Source: Pyxidicoccus caerfyrddinensis (GTDB taxonomy: Bacteria > Myxococcota > Myxococcia > Myxococcales > Myxococcaceae). From it: DNA of 64,000 nucleotides. Shown piece after piece: positions 9,135 through 17,621 of the stretch. Every line of letters begins with the position of its first letter. The stretch's first letter is position 1. The notes below the pieces were generated by a model. The model had not been told where the DNA came from. It did no database searches and saw only the letters and a list, made by a program, of their open reading frames with translations. The position numbers and the translations under genes were made by a program. The stretch spans positions 62,001 through 126,000 of the forward strand of contig NZ_JAAIYA010000007.1 of NCBI RefSeq assembly GCF_010894405.1, written 5' to 3'.

Positions 9135-9188
9135 TATACGAAGTGCCAAGAGCCTCTTGACGGCTGCCGGAGGGAAGCGCGCTTCACC

Positions 9189-9410
9189 ATGCTCGGGCCG
9201 GAATGGGCCCCCTCATCCTCGCTGGCGCCGGTGGCTCCGTTGGTCGTGTGGACCATCCAGCTGGACGGCGGCGGGTCCGCCACGCTCGTGCGAAGCAGCG
9301 CATCCGGACACGTCCAGCACGTCAACGCCACGAGCAACTTCCGCCTGCCCTGGTGGGAGCGGCCCGTGGCCAATCACCTCGGCATCATCGCCCGGCCGCT
9401 GGGGCCTTGA
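9189..9410 (+). CDS. Possible small protein, unknown
   Basis: 73-codon ORF starting MLGPEWAPSS. Composition is protein-like (VVWTIQLDGGGSATLVRSS, FRLPWWERP) but no family is recognised and no good ribosome site is seen. Its tail overlaps the tail of a minus-strand small ORF by 26 nt, so at most one may be real. Weak call. Confidence 0.28.
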   Translation: MLGPEWAPSSSLAPVAPLVVWTIQLDGGGSATLVRSSASGHVQHVNATSNFRLPWWERPVANHLGIIARPLGP

Positions 9411-9630
9411 GTCGCCCTCCGCTGCGACGGCGCTCGCGCGGCGCGGTGGAAGCGCGCACCTTCCGGGCGGGGAGCGGCCGCCGGGAGTCCTTCGCCCCGG
9501 CCTTGCCGTCCACCACCGTGAGGCGTCTGGGTTTGACGGGACGACTCGCCCAGGCCAGGGGCACGGGCAGGAAATACAGCAGGAAGATGTCCACGACGGA
9601 GTCCTCGGGGAGCGGGCGGAGGATCAACAC
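9385..9630 (-). CDS. Possible small membrane-associated protein coupled to the DUF2239 gene
   Basis: 81 codons. The GTG start lies inside the last codons of the DUF2239 gene (GTGTTGA), an arrangement often used for translational coupling. A hydrophobic stretch (about 12-29) precedes a strongly basic Arg/Lys-rich tail. No family recognised. It may also be a chance frame in GC-rich DNA. Confidence 0.38.
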   Translation of the reverse strand: MLILRPLPEDSVVDIFLLYFLPVPLAWASRPVKPRRLTVVDGKAGAKDSRRPLPARKVRASTAPRERRRSGGRLKAPAAGR

Positions 9631-10277
9631 CGCTCGGGGGTGGCATGTGTCACTTCGGCCTCGTCACGGATGACGATGGCGACCAGCCTGCGAACGTGCT
9701 CGCGGATGTCCCTGGGCCACGGCTGCGTGAGCTGCTCGAAGCGCTCTGGGTTCCGGGCGTAGAAGGCGCGAGACGCCTCCTCGAAGGCAGGAAGGTCTCC
9801 GGCCACGGCGAGCATGAAGCGGCCCGCGGCCTCCTGTGACTTCCGGGCCCGCTCGCGCCCCTGCCCTTCACGCATCTCGTTCTCGACGAGCTTGCGCAGC
9901 GCCGCGGACGCGCCGCTCGGCTGCGCGTTGAGCCACTCCCAGTGGCGAGGCAGGAGCGAGACTTCACGGGAGACGACGCCCAGCTTCGGCCGCCCCGGCC
10001 CGCTCCTTCGCGGCTCCTCCGAGTCTTCACTGGAGGCAGCGGACCGTGCGCGCCGCGCCTCGAGCCCCCGCAGCACGTCCTCGCGAGTCCCCCGCAGGTC
10101 CGGGTGGACGGGCAGGCCCGTCGCATCCTCGTAGATGACAACCGGCGCCTGCTCTCCCCCGTCGACCCACGCCTTCACCTTCAGCGCGACCTCCTCCAAC
10201 CCTCCCGAGGCGATGCAGCGCGGCCCCGCGAACGCCATGTACCCGCCCTCTTCCCCCACTGGCTTCTCCTGACGCAC
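9624..10277 (-). CDS. DUF2239 family protein
   Basis: 217 aa. The core GRPKLGVVSREVSLLPRHWEWLNAQPSGAS is the family signature; family function is unknown. The C-terminal half is helical and charged. GTG start with GAGGAGG about 4 nt upstream; an internal ATG (MAFAGPRC) is possible. The promoter region carries a TTACCCGGG/CCCGGGTAA inverted repeat, suggesting dedicated regulation. Confidence 0.85.
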   Translation of the reverse strand: MRQEKPVGEEGGYMAFAGPRCIASGGLEEVALKVKAWVDGGEQAPVVIYEDATGLPVHPDLRGTREDVLRGLEARRARSAASSEDSEEPRRSGPGRPKLGVVSREVSLLPRHWEWLNAQPSGASAALRKLVENEMREGQGRERARKSQEAAGRFMLAVAGDLPAFEEASRAFYARNPERFEQLTQPWPRDIREHVRRLVAIVIRDEAEVTHATPERC

Positions 10278-10583
10278 GTGTCCTCCTCACTTCGGCGCTC
10301 GGGTTATTACCCGGGCAATATTCACCCGTCAATATCACCCGGGTAAAATTACTCAGAGTGCGGGCAGGCAGGCTTCGCTCAGGGCGCCGACATACCTGAC
10401 ACAAGGCTGTCATCCCCGAGGCCCAAGGTAGCCCCGCGCCCTCGAAAGGCGGCGCCCACCCCAGCCCGGTTCGAGGCCGTCATGCTCTCCTTCTTCTTCC
10501 CGCTCCTGCCCGTCGGCCTCTCCACTGGCGCTTCCAGGGGTTCCAGCGCGGTGCGCTCCGTGGCATCGGTGGGCGGAGCGAGG
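10278..10583. other. Divergent intergenic region with operator-like repeat
   Basis: About 306 bp separate the DUF2239 gene (minus) from the winged-helix gene (plus). Positions 10300-10355 are AT-rich and contain the inverted repeat listed separately. The rest is ordinary GC-rich DNA; a longer in-frame start for the plus-strand gene (10482) exists but lacks a good ribosome site. Confidence 0.6.
10307..10346. promoter_or_regulatory. Inverted repeat TTACCCGGG-N22-CCCGGGTAA, candidate operator
   Basis: Nine-base perfect arms, with a third partial copy (TTCACCCG) between them. It lies 30-70 nt upstream of the DUF2239 start. The geometry resembles a two-dimer repressor operator such as TetR-type sites; the cognate regulator is not in the window. 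Confidence 0.45.
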
Positions 10584-11750
10584 ATGACCATGCCCACCCG
10601 AAAGCCCGTGGCGGCGCCCGCCCGTCGCGGAGGAAGCCGCCCGGCGCAGGTGCTCAGCCAGCGCGCCCTCAACCGCGCCCTGCTCGAGCGGCAGCTGCTG
10701 CTCCGCCGCTCGAAGCTGCCGGTGCTGAAGGCCGTGGAGCACCTCGTGGGGCTCCAGGCCCAGGCGCCAAACGCGCCGTACTACGGCCTGTGGACGCGGC
10801 TGCAGGGCTTCCGCCAGGAGGAGCTGTCCGCGCTGCTCATCGACAAGCAGGTGGTGCGCCTCGTCCTGATGCGCGGGACGCTCCACCTCGTCACCGGCCG
10901 CGACGCGCGGATGCTGCGACCGCTGGTGCAGCCCCTGCTGGAGCGCGTCCTCAAGACGGGCTCCGCGCATGCCCGGAAGCTGGTGGGCCTGGACCTGGAG
11001 GCGCTCGTCGCGGCGGGGCGGGCGCACGTCGACGAGAAGCCGCTCACGTACACGGAGCTCGGCGCACGGCTCGCGGAGCGCTGGCCGGACCGTGAACCCA
11101 CGGCCCTCGCGCAGGCCATCCGCCTCCTGGCACCACTGGTACAGGTGCCACCTCGTGGCGTCTGGGGCTCCGGTGGACAGGCCCGCTGCACCACCGTCGA
11201 GGCCTGGCTCGGGCAGCCGCTCGATGCCGCCCCGTCGGTGGACGAGATGGTGCTGCGCTACCTCGCCGCCTTCGGCCCGGCCTCCGTCATGGACGTGCAG
11301 GCGTGGTCCGGCCTCACGCGGCTGGGTGAAGTGGTCGAGCGGCTGAGGCCCGGCCTGCGCACCTTCCGCGACGAGCAGGGCCGCGAGCTGTTCGACCTGC
11401 CCGATGCGCCGAGGCCCGACCCGGAGACGCCCGCTCCGGTGCGCTTCCTGCCCGAGTTCGACAACCTGCTCCTGTCCCACGCGGACCGCACGCGCGTCAT
11501 CTCCGACGAGGACCGCAAGCGCATCATCACCGCGAATGGCCTGGTGCCCGGCTCCCTGCTCGTGGATGGCGTCTTCCGTGGCACCTGGAAGCTCCAACAG
11601 GACCGGGGCTCCGCCACCCTGCTCCTCGAACCCTTCAAGCGACTGTCCCCCCGCGAGCGCGCGGAGGTGACGGACGAAGGTGAACGGCTGCTCACCTTCG
11701 CCGCCGCCGATGCATCGCGCCGCGACCTCCAGCTCATCCGTCCGAAGTAG
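10584..11750 (+). CDS. Winged-helix DNA-binding protein, HTH_42 / AlkZ-like DNA glycosylase family
   Basis: 388 aa starting MTMPTRKP with GGAG about 6-9 nt upstream. The N-terminal half has LSQRALNRALLERQLLL, VGLQAQAPNAPYYGLWTRL and LMRGTLHLVTGRD, the layout of the winged-helix HTH_42 family. That family includes AlkZ glycosylases that unhook DNA interstrand crosslinks in antibiotic producers, whose catalytic motif is QxQ; QAQ is present here. A base-excision role in alkylation or crosslink repair, perhaps self-protection, is therefore plausible but unproven. Ends 9 nt from the convergent ELWxxDGT gene. Confidence 0.82.
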   Translation: MTMPTRKPVAAPARRGGSRPAQVLSQRALNRALLERQLLLRRSKLPVLKAVEHLVGLQAQAPNAPYYGLWTRLQGFRQEELSALLIDKQVVRLVLMRGTLHLVTGRDARMLRPLVQPLLERVLKTGSAHARKLVGLDLEALVAAGRAHVDEKPLTYTELGARLAERWPDREPTALAQAIRLLAPLVQVPPRGVWGSGGQARCTTVEAWLGQPLDAAPSVDEMVLRYLAAFGPASVMDVQAWSGLTRLGEVVERLRPGLRTFRDEQGRELFDLPDAPRPDPETPAPVRFLPEFDNLLLSHADRTRVISDEDRKRIITANGLVPGSLLVDGVFRGTWKLQQDRGSATLLLEPFKRLSPRERAEVTDEGERLLTFAAADASRRDLQLIRPK

Positions 11751-11758
11751 CGCGGGCT

Positions 11759-13435
11759 TCAGTCCTCGACGTCCGGGAAGCACGCAACCGGCAGGGCCCA
11801 GGGCTCGCGGCCGTGCACGCCATCCTCCGCCGTGAAGAAGACCTGGTCCCCCACGCGCGTGAAGCCGTAGGGGTAGGAGTTCGCCGTCCCTTCGTAGAGG
11901 TCCGCCATCCGTGTCCCCGCCGGGGTGCCGTCGGTCCACCACAGCTCGTCGCCGTGGACGGGCTCGAAGGCGTTGAACACGAGCCCGCTCCCCACGGCAT
12001 AGGGCGTGTTCGGGTCGCCGGGGAAGGCGCTCTCGGGGCCGGGGTTGATGTCCTTCACCAGGTGCGTGCCGGAGCGGGTGCCGTCCGTCACCCACAGCTC
12101 GTGGCCGTACGTGGGATTCCGGCCGAAGAAGTAGACCTTGTCGTCGGCCGTCACCCCGGGGCCGACGCCGGAGTCCACCCCCGGCCACACGTCCGCCAGC
12201 AGCAGCGTGTGCCGCGAGGAGTCCTCGCCGCGCCAGGGCTCGCGACCATGGATGCCGTCATTCGCGTCGAAGAAGACCTGGTCCGTCCCCACGGGCAGCA
12301 GGAAAAAGGGCGCGGAGCCCAGGGGACCGGGAAGGATGTCCTCGACCAGCCGCGTTCCGCGCGCCGTCCCGTCGCTCTTCCACAGCTCCAGGCCGTGCTC
12401 GCCATCATCGGCGCCGAAGTAGAGCAGCCCGTCCACGACGGCGAGAGTCAGCAAGCCGATGCCCGAGCCCATCGGCCCCGGGTAGATGTCCTCGACCAGC
12501 CGCGTGCCCCCGGGCGTGCCATCCGTCGTCCACAACTCGGGGCCGTGGCTGCCGTCATCGGCGACGAAGAGGAACTGGCGTCCCGTCAGCCGGTAGAAGA
12601 GCGGGACGTTGGAGCCGGAGCTCGCGGCTCCAGGATAGACGTCCTCGATGAGCCGCGTGCCTGCCCGCGTGCCATCGCTCCTCCACGGCTCGCGCCCGTG
12701 CGTACCGTCGTCGGCGGTGAAGAACAGCGTGCGCGAGTCCACCGCGGTCAGGAAGTCCGGGAAGCCACTCCCGGCCCCGGGGTAGATGTCCTCGACCAAC
12801 CGGGTGCCATTGCGCGTGCCGTCGCTCTTCCAGAGCTCGAAGCCGTGCTCGCCATCATCGGCGACGAAGTAGAGCGTCCGTCCCACGGTGATGAACCGCA
12901 GCAACTCCGAGCCCACGGGTCCCGGGCGGATGTCCTTCACCAGCACCGTGCCCTCGGCCGTGCCATCCGTCTTCCACAGCTCGCGGCCGTACCCGCCGTC
13001 GTCCGCGGCGAAGTACAGCGTCCGGCCGATGACGGCGGAGCCGAAGACCAGCGGAAGGCCGCCGAAGCCGGTCTTGATGAGGACCGCTTCCCATCGGCCG
13101 CATCCGCCCCTCCGCTCCAGCCTCCACAGCGTGTTGATGCCGCCGTTGTAGCCGTTGACGATGGGCGTGCCGTCCAGGTCGATGAAGCTGCGGACGTCCG
13201 TGCCCTCGAGGCCCGGAGTGAGGTCCGCCACGAAAGCGGGAGGCCGGCATCCGCAGTCGTGCTCCCGCGCCGCCTCCCCGCCCGACGTCGTGTCCGCCAC
13301 GGGCTTCGCCTCGCTCGGGAGCACCACCTCGGCCTCGCGCGCACGGGCGCCCTCCCTGGCTTCTTCCGTGGCCCCACAAGCCGCCAGCAACGCGGTGGCC
13401 CCGCACAGTGACAGCCACGTGTTTCGCTGCTTCAT
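11759..13435 (-). CDS. Lipoprotein with ELWxxDGT repeats
   Basis: 558 aa. The start MKQRNTWLSL has GGAGG 6-9 nt upstream; the frame is open upstream to 13546. Lipobox LLAACG marks an outer-membrane or periplasmic lipoprotein. From about residue 160, eight or nine copies of a unit of some 50 residues occur (LYFxADDGxHGxELWxSDGTxxGTxLVxDIxPG), predicted to form a beta-propeller or similar fold. Two copies are degenerate (PWRGEDSSRHT and the final PWALPVA). ELWxxDGT proteins are common in myxobacteria; no function is established. Confidence 0.9.
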   Translation of the reverse strand: MKQRNTWLSLCGATALLAACGATEEAREGARAREAEVVLPSEAKPVADTTSGGEAAREHDCGCRPPAFVADLTPGLEGTDVRSFIDLDGTPIVNGYNGGINTLWRLERRGGCGRWEAVLIKTGFGGLPLVFGSAVIGRTLYFAADDGGYGRELWKTDGTAEGTVLVKDIRPGPVGSELLRFITVGRTLYFVADDGEHGFELWKSDGTRNGTRLVEDIYPGAGSGFPDFLTAVDSRTLFFTADDGTHGREPWRSDGTRAGTRLIEDVYPGAASSGSNVPLFYRLTGRQFLFVADDGSHGPELWTTDGTPGGTRLVEDIYPGPMGSGIGLLTLAVVDGLLYFGADDGEHGLELWKSDGTARGTRLVEDILPGPLGSAPFFLLPVGTDQVFFDANDGIHGREPWRGEDSSRHTLLLADVWPGVDSGVGPGVTADDKVYFFGRNPTYGHELWVTDGTRSGTHLVKDINPGPESAFPGDPNTPYAVGSGLVFNAFEPVHGDELWWTDGTPAGTRMADLYEGTANSYPYGFTRVGDQVFFTAEDGVHGREPWALPVACFPDVED

Positions 13436-13681
13436 CGTGCCCCCTCCTTGCCGCAATGGGTTCGCGGCGGCGCCAAATGTGACGAGCCCTCCCGGCCCAC
13501 CCAGCGCACCCGGGGTGCCACGTCGCGTCGCACAGCGCACGCGCACCGTGCCCTTTCGGCCTCACGAGCGCCGAGCAGGTCCTGTTGCTCAAGGGTCGTC
13601 CAAGCCACGACGCGCGGTGACAACCCGCCTGCCCTCCGCGAGGGACGTGTACATTCGGCCTGCTCACACAGGAGTCCGCCC

Positions 13682-14203
13682 ATGTCCCCGCCCCCTCCCT
13701 CCGACGACATCGACCCCCGAGCGCTCGCGGCCGCCCGCGAGGCCTTCAACCTCGCTCGCCAGGGCAACGCCGACACGCTCCGCCAGATGCTCGACGCGGG
13801 GCTGCCGGTGAACCTCACCAACGAGGACGGGAACACGCTGCTGATGCTCGCCGCGTACTCGGGTCAGGCCGACGTGGCGAAGCTGCTGCTCTCACGCGGC
13901 GCGGATGCCACGCGCGCCAACGACAAGGGACAGACGCCGCTGGCCGGCGCCGCCTTCAAGGGGGACGTGCGCATGGTGGAGCTGCTGCTCGACGGCGGCG
14001 CGCCGGTGGACGGTGCCGGGCCGGACGGGCGCACCGCGCTCATGTTCGCGGCGATGTTCGACCGCATCGAAGTGCTGGAGCTGCTGCTCTCGCGCGGCGC
14101 GGACCCCGAGCGCCAGGACGCCAGCGGCAACACCGCGCTGATTGCGGCGGTGATGATGGGCGCGCCGCGCGCCGTCGCCCGGCTCGACGCGCTGGCGAAG
14201 TAG
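13682..14203 (+). CDS. Ankyrin-repeat protein
   Basis: 173 aa, almost entirely ankyrin repeats (GNTLLMLAAYSGQADVAKLLLSRGAD, GQTPLAGAAFKGDVRMVELLLDGGA, GRTALMFAAMFDRIEVLELLLSRGAD, GNTALIAAVMMG). No signal peptide, so a cytoplasmic protein-interaction module. ATG at 13682 with AGGAG 8 nt upstream; the longer open frame to 13448 is not supported. Partner unknown. Confidence 0.88.
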   Translation: MSPPPPSDDIDPRALAAAREAFNLARQGNADTLRQMLDAGLPVNLTNEDGNTLLMLAAYSGQADVAKLLLSRGADATRANDKGQTPLAGAAFKGDVRMVELLLDGGAPVDGAGPDGRTALMFAAMFDRIEVLELLLSRGADPERQDASGNTALIAAVMMGAPRAVARLDALAK

Positions 14204-14219
14204 GGCGGTACGGACCCGT

Positions 14220-14248
14220 TTGACACTCGGGGTGTTCTTCGCATTCCA
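14220..14248 (+). promoter_or_regulatory. Possible promoter, perfect TTGACA -35
   Basis: TTGACA at 14220-14225 upstream of the lipoprotein start at 14256. The best -10-like stretch around 14243-14248 (ATTCCAT) is poor, so the call rests mainly on the -35 box and the position. If used, the leader would be nearly absent. Confidence 0.3.
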
Positions 14249-14255
14249 TGAGAAC

Positions 14256-15131
14256 ATGCGAAACAACTTTTCCCTGATTTGCGCCTTTGCCCTGGCCTCC
14301 GCCGCGTGCGGTGGTCCGGAGGCGGTCGACAACGCGGTGTCCGGAGAGGGCCTCGCCACGCAGGAGCAGGCCGCGTACTCGGGCGTGAATGGCACGTACT
14401 GCCTGGAGAGCCCGTACAACTGCAAGCTGCAGGACCCGGGTGGCAACCGCGTCCCCACCAACGACCCGGCCGACGACAACTGGGGCCTGGTGACGGGCGT
14501 CCCCATCCGCGACGGCAACGGCACGGTGGTGGGCACCAACACCCGCACCAGCTCCGCGTTCAACTACGGCCAGACGCGCACCTTCGCGAACGAGCTGCAC
14601 GCCTTCGCGGTGTCCACCTCCAACTCCAGCGCGGGCTGGCTGCCCATGTCCGCCATCCTGGGGCGGACGTCCTTCGAGCAGAAGGTGGGCCACGTCTCGG
14701 CGCTGGGCTCGGGGCTGGCGAAGATGGCCTGCTACGCCGTGCGCAACTGGCATGACCCGGCGCTCGAGGTGAAGAAGGTGGTCTACGACACCACGTCGTC
14801 CAACGAGCGCGCGGGCGACTACCTGCCGCTGGTGCGCGCCAACGGGCTGCGCTCGGTCAACCTCATCTTCAACGTGCCGGGCCTGGCCCTGGGCGGCCCC
14901 GCGGTGGACCACTTCCCCGCGGGCACGAAGTTCCAGCGCCTGGACGTGCCCACCGACAACGGCGCGCCGTCCATCGACATCCCGCTCTGGGTGAAGGACA
15001 GCGCGGGCCGCTACCGCACGCAGTCGGGGACGATGAAGTTCATCTACGGCTACGTCATCGCCACCACCGGCACCAAGCGCAACGGGTGGATGGCCTACGA
15101 CGCGCTCGAGGTCAGCTCCGGCTGCCCGTAA
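14256..15131 (+). CDS. Lipoprotein of unknown function
   Basis: 291 aa. MRNNFSLICAFALASAACGG is a lipoprotein signal with Cys at 19. The mature part holds GVNGTYCLESPYNCKLQDPGGNRVP and a region with scattered Cys and many Thr/Ser/Asn; no catalytic motif recognised. The pattern resembles secreted myxobacterial proteins of unknown role. An upstream in-frame start (14220) would place residues before the signal and is unlikely. Confidence 0.8.
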   Translation: MRNNFSLICAFALASAACGGPEAVDNAVSGEGLATQEQAAYSGVNGTYCLESPYNCKLQDPGGNRVPTNDPADDNWGLVTGVPIRDGNGTVVGTNTRTSSAFNYGQTRTFANELHAFAVSTSNSSAGWLPMSAILGRTSFEQKVGHVSALGSGLAKMACYAVRNWHDPALEVKKVVYDTTSSNERAGDYLPLVRANGLRSVNLIFNVPGLALGGPAVDHFPAGTKFQRLDVPTDNGAPSIDIPLWVKDSAGRYRTQSGTMKFIYGYVIATTGTKRNGWMAYDALEVSSGCP

Positions 15132-15203
15132 GCCCCTGAAGCACCGGCCCGCCCGGGCGCGTCAACCCGGGCGGCACAGACATCTCCAGCCACCTGGGAC
15201 ACG

Positions 15204-15689
15204 ATGCACGCCATGCGCCCTTCCCTGCTGCTGTGCTCCCTGCTGCTGTGCCTCGGCTGTGCGCGCTCGGTGGAGCCCGTGAGCCGGCCGGACGACGCGG
15301 CGTCGCAGGAGAGCGGTGCCGCCGTGCCCTCGGCCCAGACGGAGGGCCCGGAGGCAACACCCTCCGCGAGCGGCGGCACTTCAGCGGCCATTCCCACTAC
15401 GGACGGCGGCAACAAGGGCCCGTCGCCCACCGCCCAGGCGGCCGAGTGCCGGAGCGACGCGGACTGCGCCATCACCCTGGTGCCCGAGGGTGAGTGCTGC
15501 GCACGGCTGTGCACCGGCCGCGCGGTGACGGTGGCGGAGGACCAGGCCCTCGATGTGCGCGAGCGCGAGTGCCGGGAGCGCGGTGAGCGCTGCATCATTC
15601 CCCCGTGTGCGCCTCCCAGGACACGCCCGGTGGCGGTGTGCACAAGCGGGCGTTGTGGTGTTCGAGAAGTGCCACGCGAGGTGCCATGA
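15204..15689 (+). CDS. Cysteine-rich lipoprotein, unknown
   Basis: 161 aa. Lipobox LCLGCA near residue 19, a Ser/Ala/Pro/Gly-rich linker (about 25-78), then a compact C-terminal domain with nine Cys (AECRSDADC, EGECCARLC, RECRERGERC, CAPP, VCTSGRC), probably disulfide-bonded in the periplasm. A very similar Cys pattern (CxSDxDC…CC…C) occurs in the lipoprotein at 23449-23775. No function known. Confidence 0.75.
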   Translation: MHAMRPSLLLCSLLLCLGCARSVEPVSRPDDAASQESGAAVPSAQTEGPEATPSASGGTSAAIPTTDGGNKGPSPTAQAAECRSDADCAITLVPEGECCARLCTGRAVTVAEDQALDVRERECRERGERCIIPPCAPPRTRPVAVCTSGRCGVREVPREVP

Positions 15690-15765
15690 CCTCCCCACAG
15701 TCCGATGCCCCGAAGTAGGCTTGCCGCGCAGACGGTGGTTCTTCCACGCCCCTCGGGAGGGACAC

Positions 15766-16359
15766 ATGAAGCGCTGGAGTGCGGTGTTGGCGGTGTCGAC
15801 AGTGTTGGCGCTGTGTGGGAGCTGTGACGGGAAGAAGGCGGACCGGCCCGCTCGCGCGCAGTTGCGGAAGACAGGTGCGGCCTTGGTGGAGGTCATCCCC
15901 TCGGAGGGACAGCTCCCCTATTGCATGCTCTACACGGTGTCGGAGAAAGGCATCATCCGTCAGCTCACGCTGACCCGGGAGAACCGCTCCATCCGGTGCG
16001 ACCCGAACAGGCCCGTGGCCAACACGAGCTTCCGCATCCCCGTCCAGGAGGGGAAGGTGCGGATGTACATCTTCTTCTCCGATGACCGCATCCCCGCGGG
16101 CCCGGTGGCGCAGCAGCTCTACGATTTGCGCGGCCAGGACCGCATCAACGCCATGGACCTGCGGCTGCCCGGGCGCGTGTACGTGGAGACGCTGGAGTTC
16201 AGCCCCGAGGAGTCCGCCCCACCCGTGACGGGAGCGGTGGTGGGCTCGCACGGCGAGGTGGATGCCGGCACCACCAACGGCAACGGCACGGGCGGCGCCC
16301 CGGTGCTCCCGGATGGCGGCACCCTGGATGGGCCGGGCGCTTCGGAAGTCTCGCCCTGA
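15766..16359 (+). CDS. Lipoprotein, unknown
   Basis: 197 aa. Starts MKRWSAVLAV with GGGAGG 5 nt upstream; lipobox LCGSC at residue 20. The central part (about 40-150) is beta-strand-like with two Cys (YCMLYT, IRCDPN); the tail is Gly/Asn/Thr-rich. No family recognised. Confidence 0.75.
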   Translation: MKRWSAVLAVSTVLALCGSCDGKKADRPARAQLRKTGAALVEVIPSEGQLPYCMLYTVSEKGIIRQLTLTRENRSIRCDPNRPVANTSFRIPVQEGKVRMYIFFSDDRIPAGPVAQQLYDLRGQDRINAMDLRLPGRVYVETLEFSPEESAPPVTGAVVGSHGEVDAGTTNGNGTGGAPVLPDGGTLDGPGASEVSP

Positions 16360-16364
16360 AGCAC

Positions 16365-16391
16365 CCGGGGGAGGCACTCCGCCTCCCCCGG
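16365..16391. terminator. Strong bidirectional hairpin
   Basis: Perfect 11-bp stem (CCGGGGGAGGC with its complement) and 5-nt loop between the convergent lipoprotein and alcohol dehydrogenase genes. No T-tract follows, as is common at gene ends in this DNA. Confidence 0.65.
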
Positions 16392-16413
16392 TCCGACGTC
16401 CGCGAGCCCTATG

Positions 16414-17598
16414 TCAGAAGGCCTCGCGGGCCATGGCCAGCAGGTCGGCCTCGGTCACCTTGCGCGGGTTGCTCAGGTGCGAGGCGTCCTGGAAGGCCTT
16501 GTCCGCGATTCTCGGCAGGTCCTTCTCCTGCACGCCCGCGTCACGCAGCCGCGACGGGATGCCAATGGCCGCGTTGAGCCGGCGCACCCGGTCGATTGCG
16601 TTGCTCGCGAGCACCTCCTCGCGCGCGTTGGACGTGTCGCCCATGGCCTGCGCGACGCGGGCCAGCCGCGCCGTGCACACCGCGCGGTTGAACTCCATCA
16701 CCACGGGCAGGACGATGGCGTTGGACAGGCCGTGGTGCACACCGGAGATGGGCGTGAGCGCGTGAGCCAGCGCGTGGCAGGCGCCCAGACCCTTCTGGAA
16801 GGCCATGGCGCCCTCCATGGCGGCCACCATCATGTCCGTGCGCGCGGCCAGGTTGCTGCCCTCCTTCACCGCCGTCACCAGCGAGCGGCTCACGCGGTGG
16901 ATGCCGTCGATGGCCACCGCGTCCGCCAGCGGGTGGAAGCCGTTGGCCAGGTACGCCTCCAGGCAGTGCGTGAAGGCGTCCATGCCCGTGGCCGCGGTGA
17001 CGCCGGGAGGCAGGCCCAGCGTCAGCTCCGGGTCGCAGATGGCCGCGCGAGGCAGCAGGTGCGGGCTGAAGATCACCGTCTTGCGGCCGGTGTCCTCCAG
17101 CGTCACCACACCCGAGCGCCCCACCTCCGAGCCCGTACCCGCGGTCGTCGGAATGGCGATGAGCGGCGGCAAATCATCGCGCACGTACTGGTCGCCGCCC
17201 TTCGCGTCGTCGTAGCGGCTGAGCGGCGGCTCGTGCGTGGTGAGCAGCTGCACCAGCTTGCCCGCGTCCAGCGCGCTGCCGCCGCCGAGAGCGACGATGC
17301 CGTCACAGCCACCCTTGCGGTACGCCTCCAGGCCGGCGAAGACGTCGCGTTCGGTGGGGTTGGGCTCCACGCGGTCGAAGACGGCGCACTCCAGGCCCGC
17401 GCCCTTCATGACGTCGAGCACGCGCGCGGCGAGCCCCGCCTTCACCACGCCCGCGTCCGTCACCAGCAGCGGGCGCTTCATCTTCAGGCGCTGCGCCTGG
17501 GCAGGGAGCCGCTGCAGGGCGCCCGCGCCGAAGACGATGCGCGTGGGCCAGGCCATCTCCGTGACACGCGGCTCGGTGGGGATGTCGAACGGCTTCAT
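16414..17598 (-). CDS. Iron-containing alcohol dehydrogenase
   Basis: 394 aa. NAD-binding part with GGGSALDAGK and PTTAGTGSEV; metal-binding part with GMDAFTHCLEAY, then HALAHAL and GVHHGLSNAI, supplying the Asp/His ligands of the Fe-ADH (group III) family. Oxidises an alcohol or reduces an aldehyde; substrate unknown. ATG at 17598 has an excellent GGAGGAAG site; an in-frame ATG at 17622 overlaps the stop of the upstream ligase gene. Context suggests it handles the alcohol or aldehyde end of an amine or amino-alcohol breakdown path. Confidence 0.9.
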   Translation of the reverse strand: MKPFDIPTEPRVTEMAWPTRIVFGAGALQRLPAQAQRLKMKRPLLVTDAGVVKAGLAARVLDVMKGAGLECAVFDRVEPNPTERDVFAGLEAYRKGGCDGIVALGGGSALDAGKLVQLLTTHEPPLSRYDDAKGGDQYVRDDLPPLIAIPTTAGTGSEVGRSGVVTLEDTGRKTVIFSPHLLPRAAICDPELTLGLPPGVTAATGMDAFTHCLEAYLANGFHPLADAVAIDGIHRVSRSLVTAVKEGSNLAARTDMMVAAMEGAMAFQKGLGACHALAHALTPISGVHHGLSNAIVLPVVMEFNRAVCTARLARVAQAMGDTSNAREEVLASNAIDRVRRLNAAIGIPSRLRDAGVQEKDLPRIADKAFQDASHLSNPRKVTEADLLAMAREAF

Positions 17599-17621
17599 GA
17601 CTGCTTCCTCCGTCGTGTTCA

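Noticed and set aside
11813..13411. 532-codon plus-strand frame with apparent repeats
   Set aside because: Antisense of the ELWxxDGT lipoprotein; the repetition comes from the repeats on the other strand.
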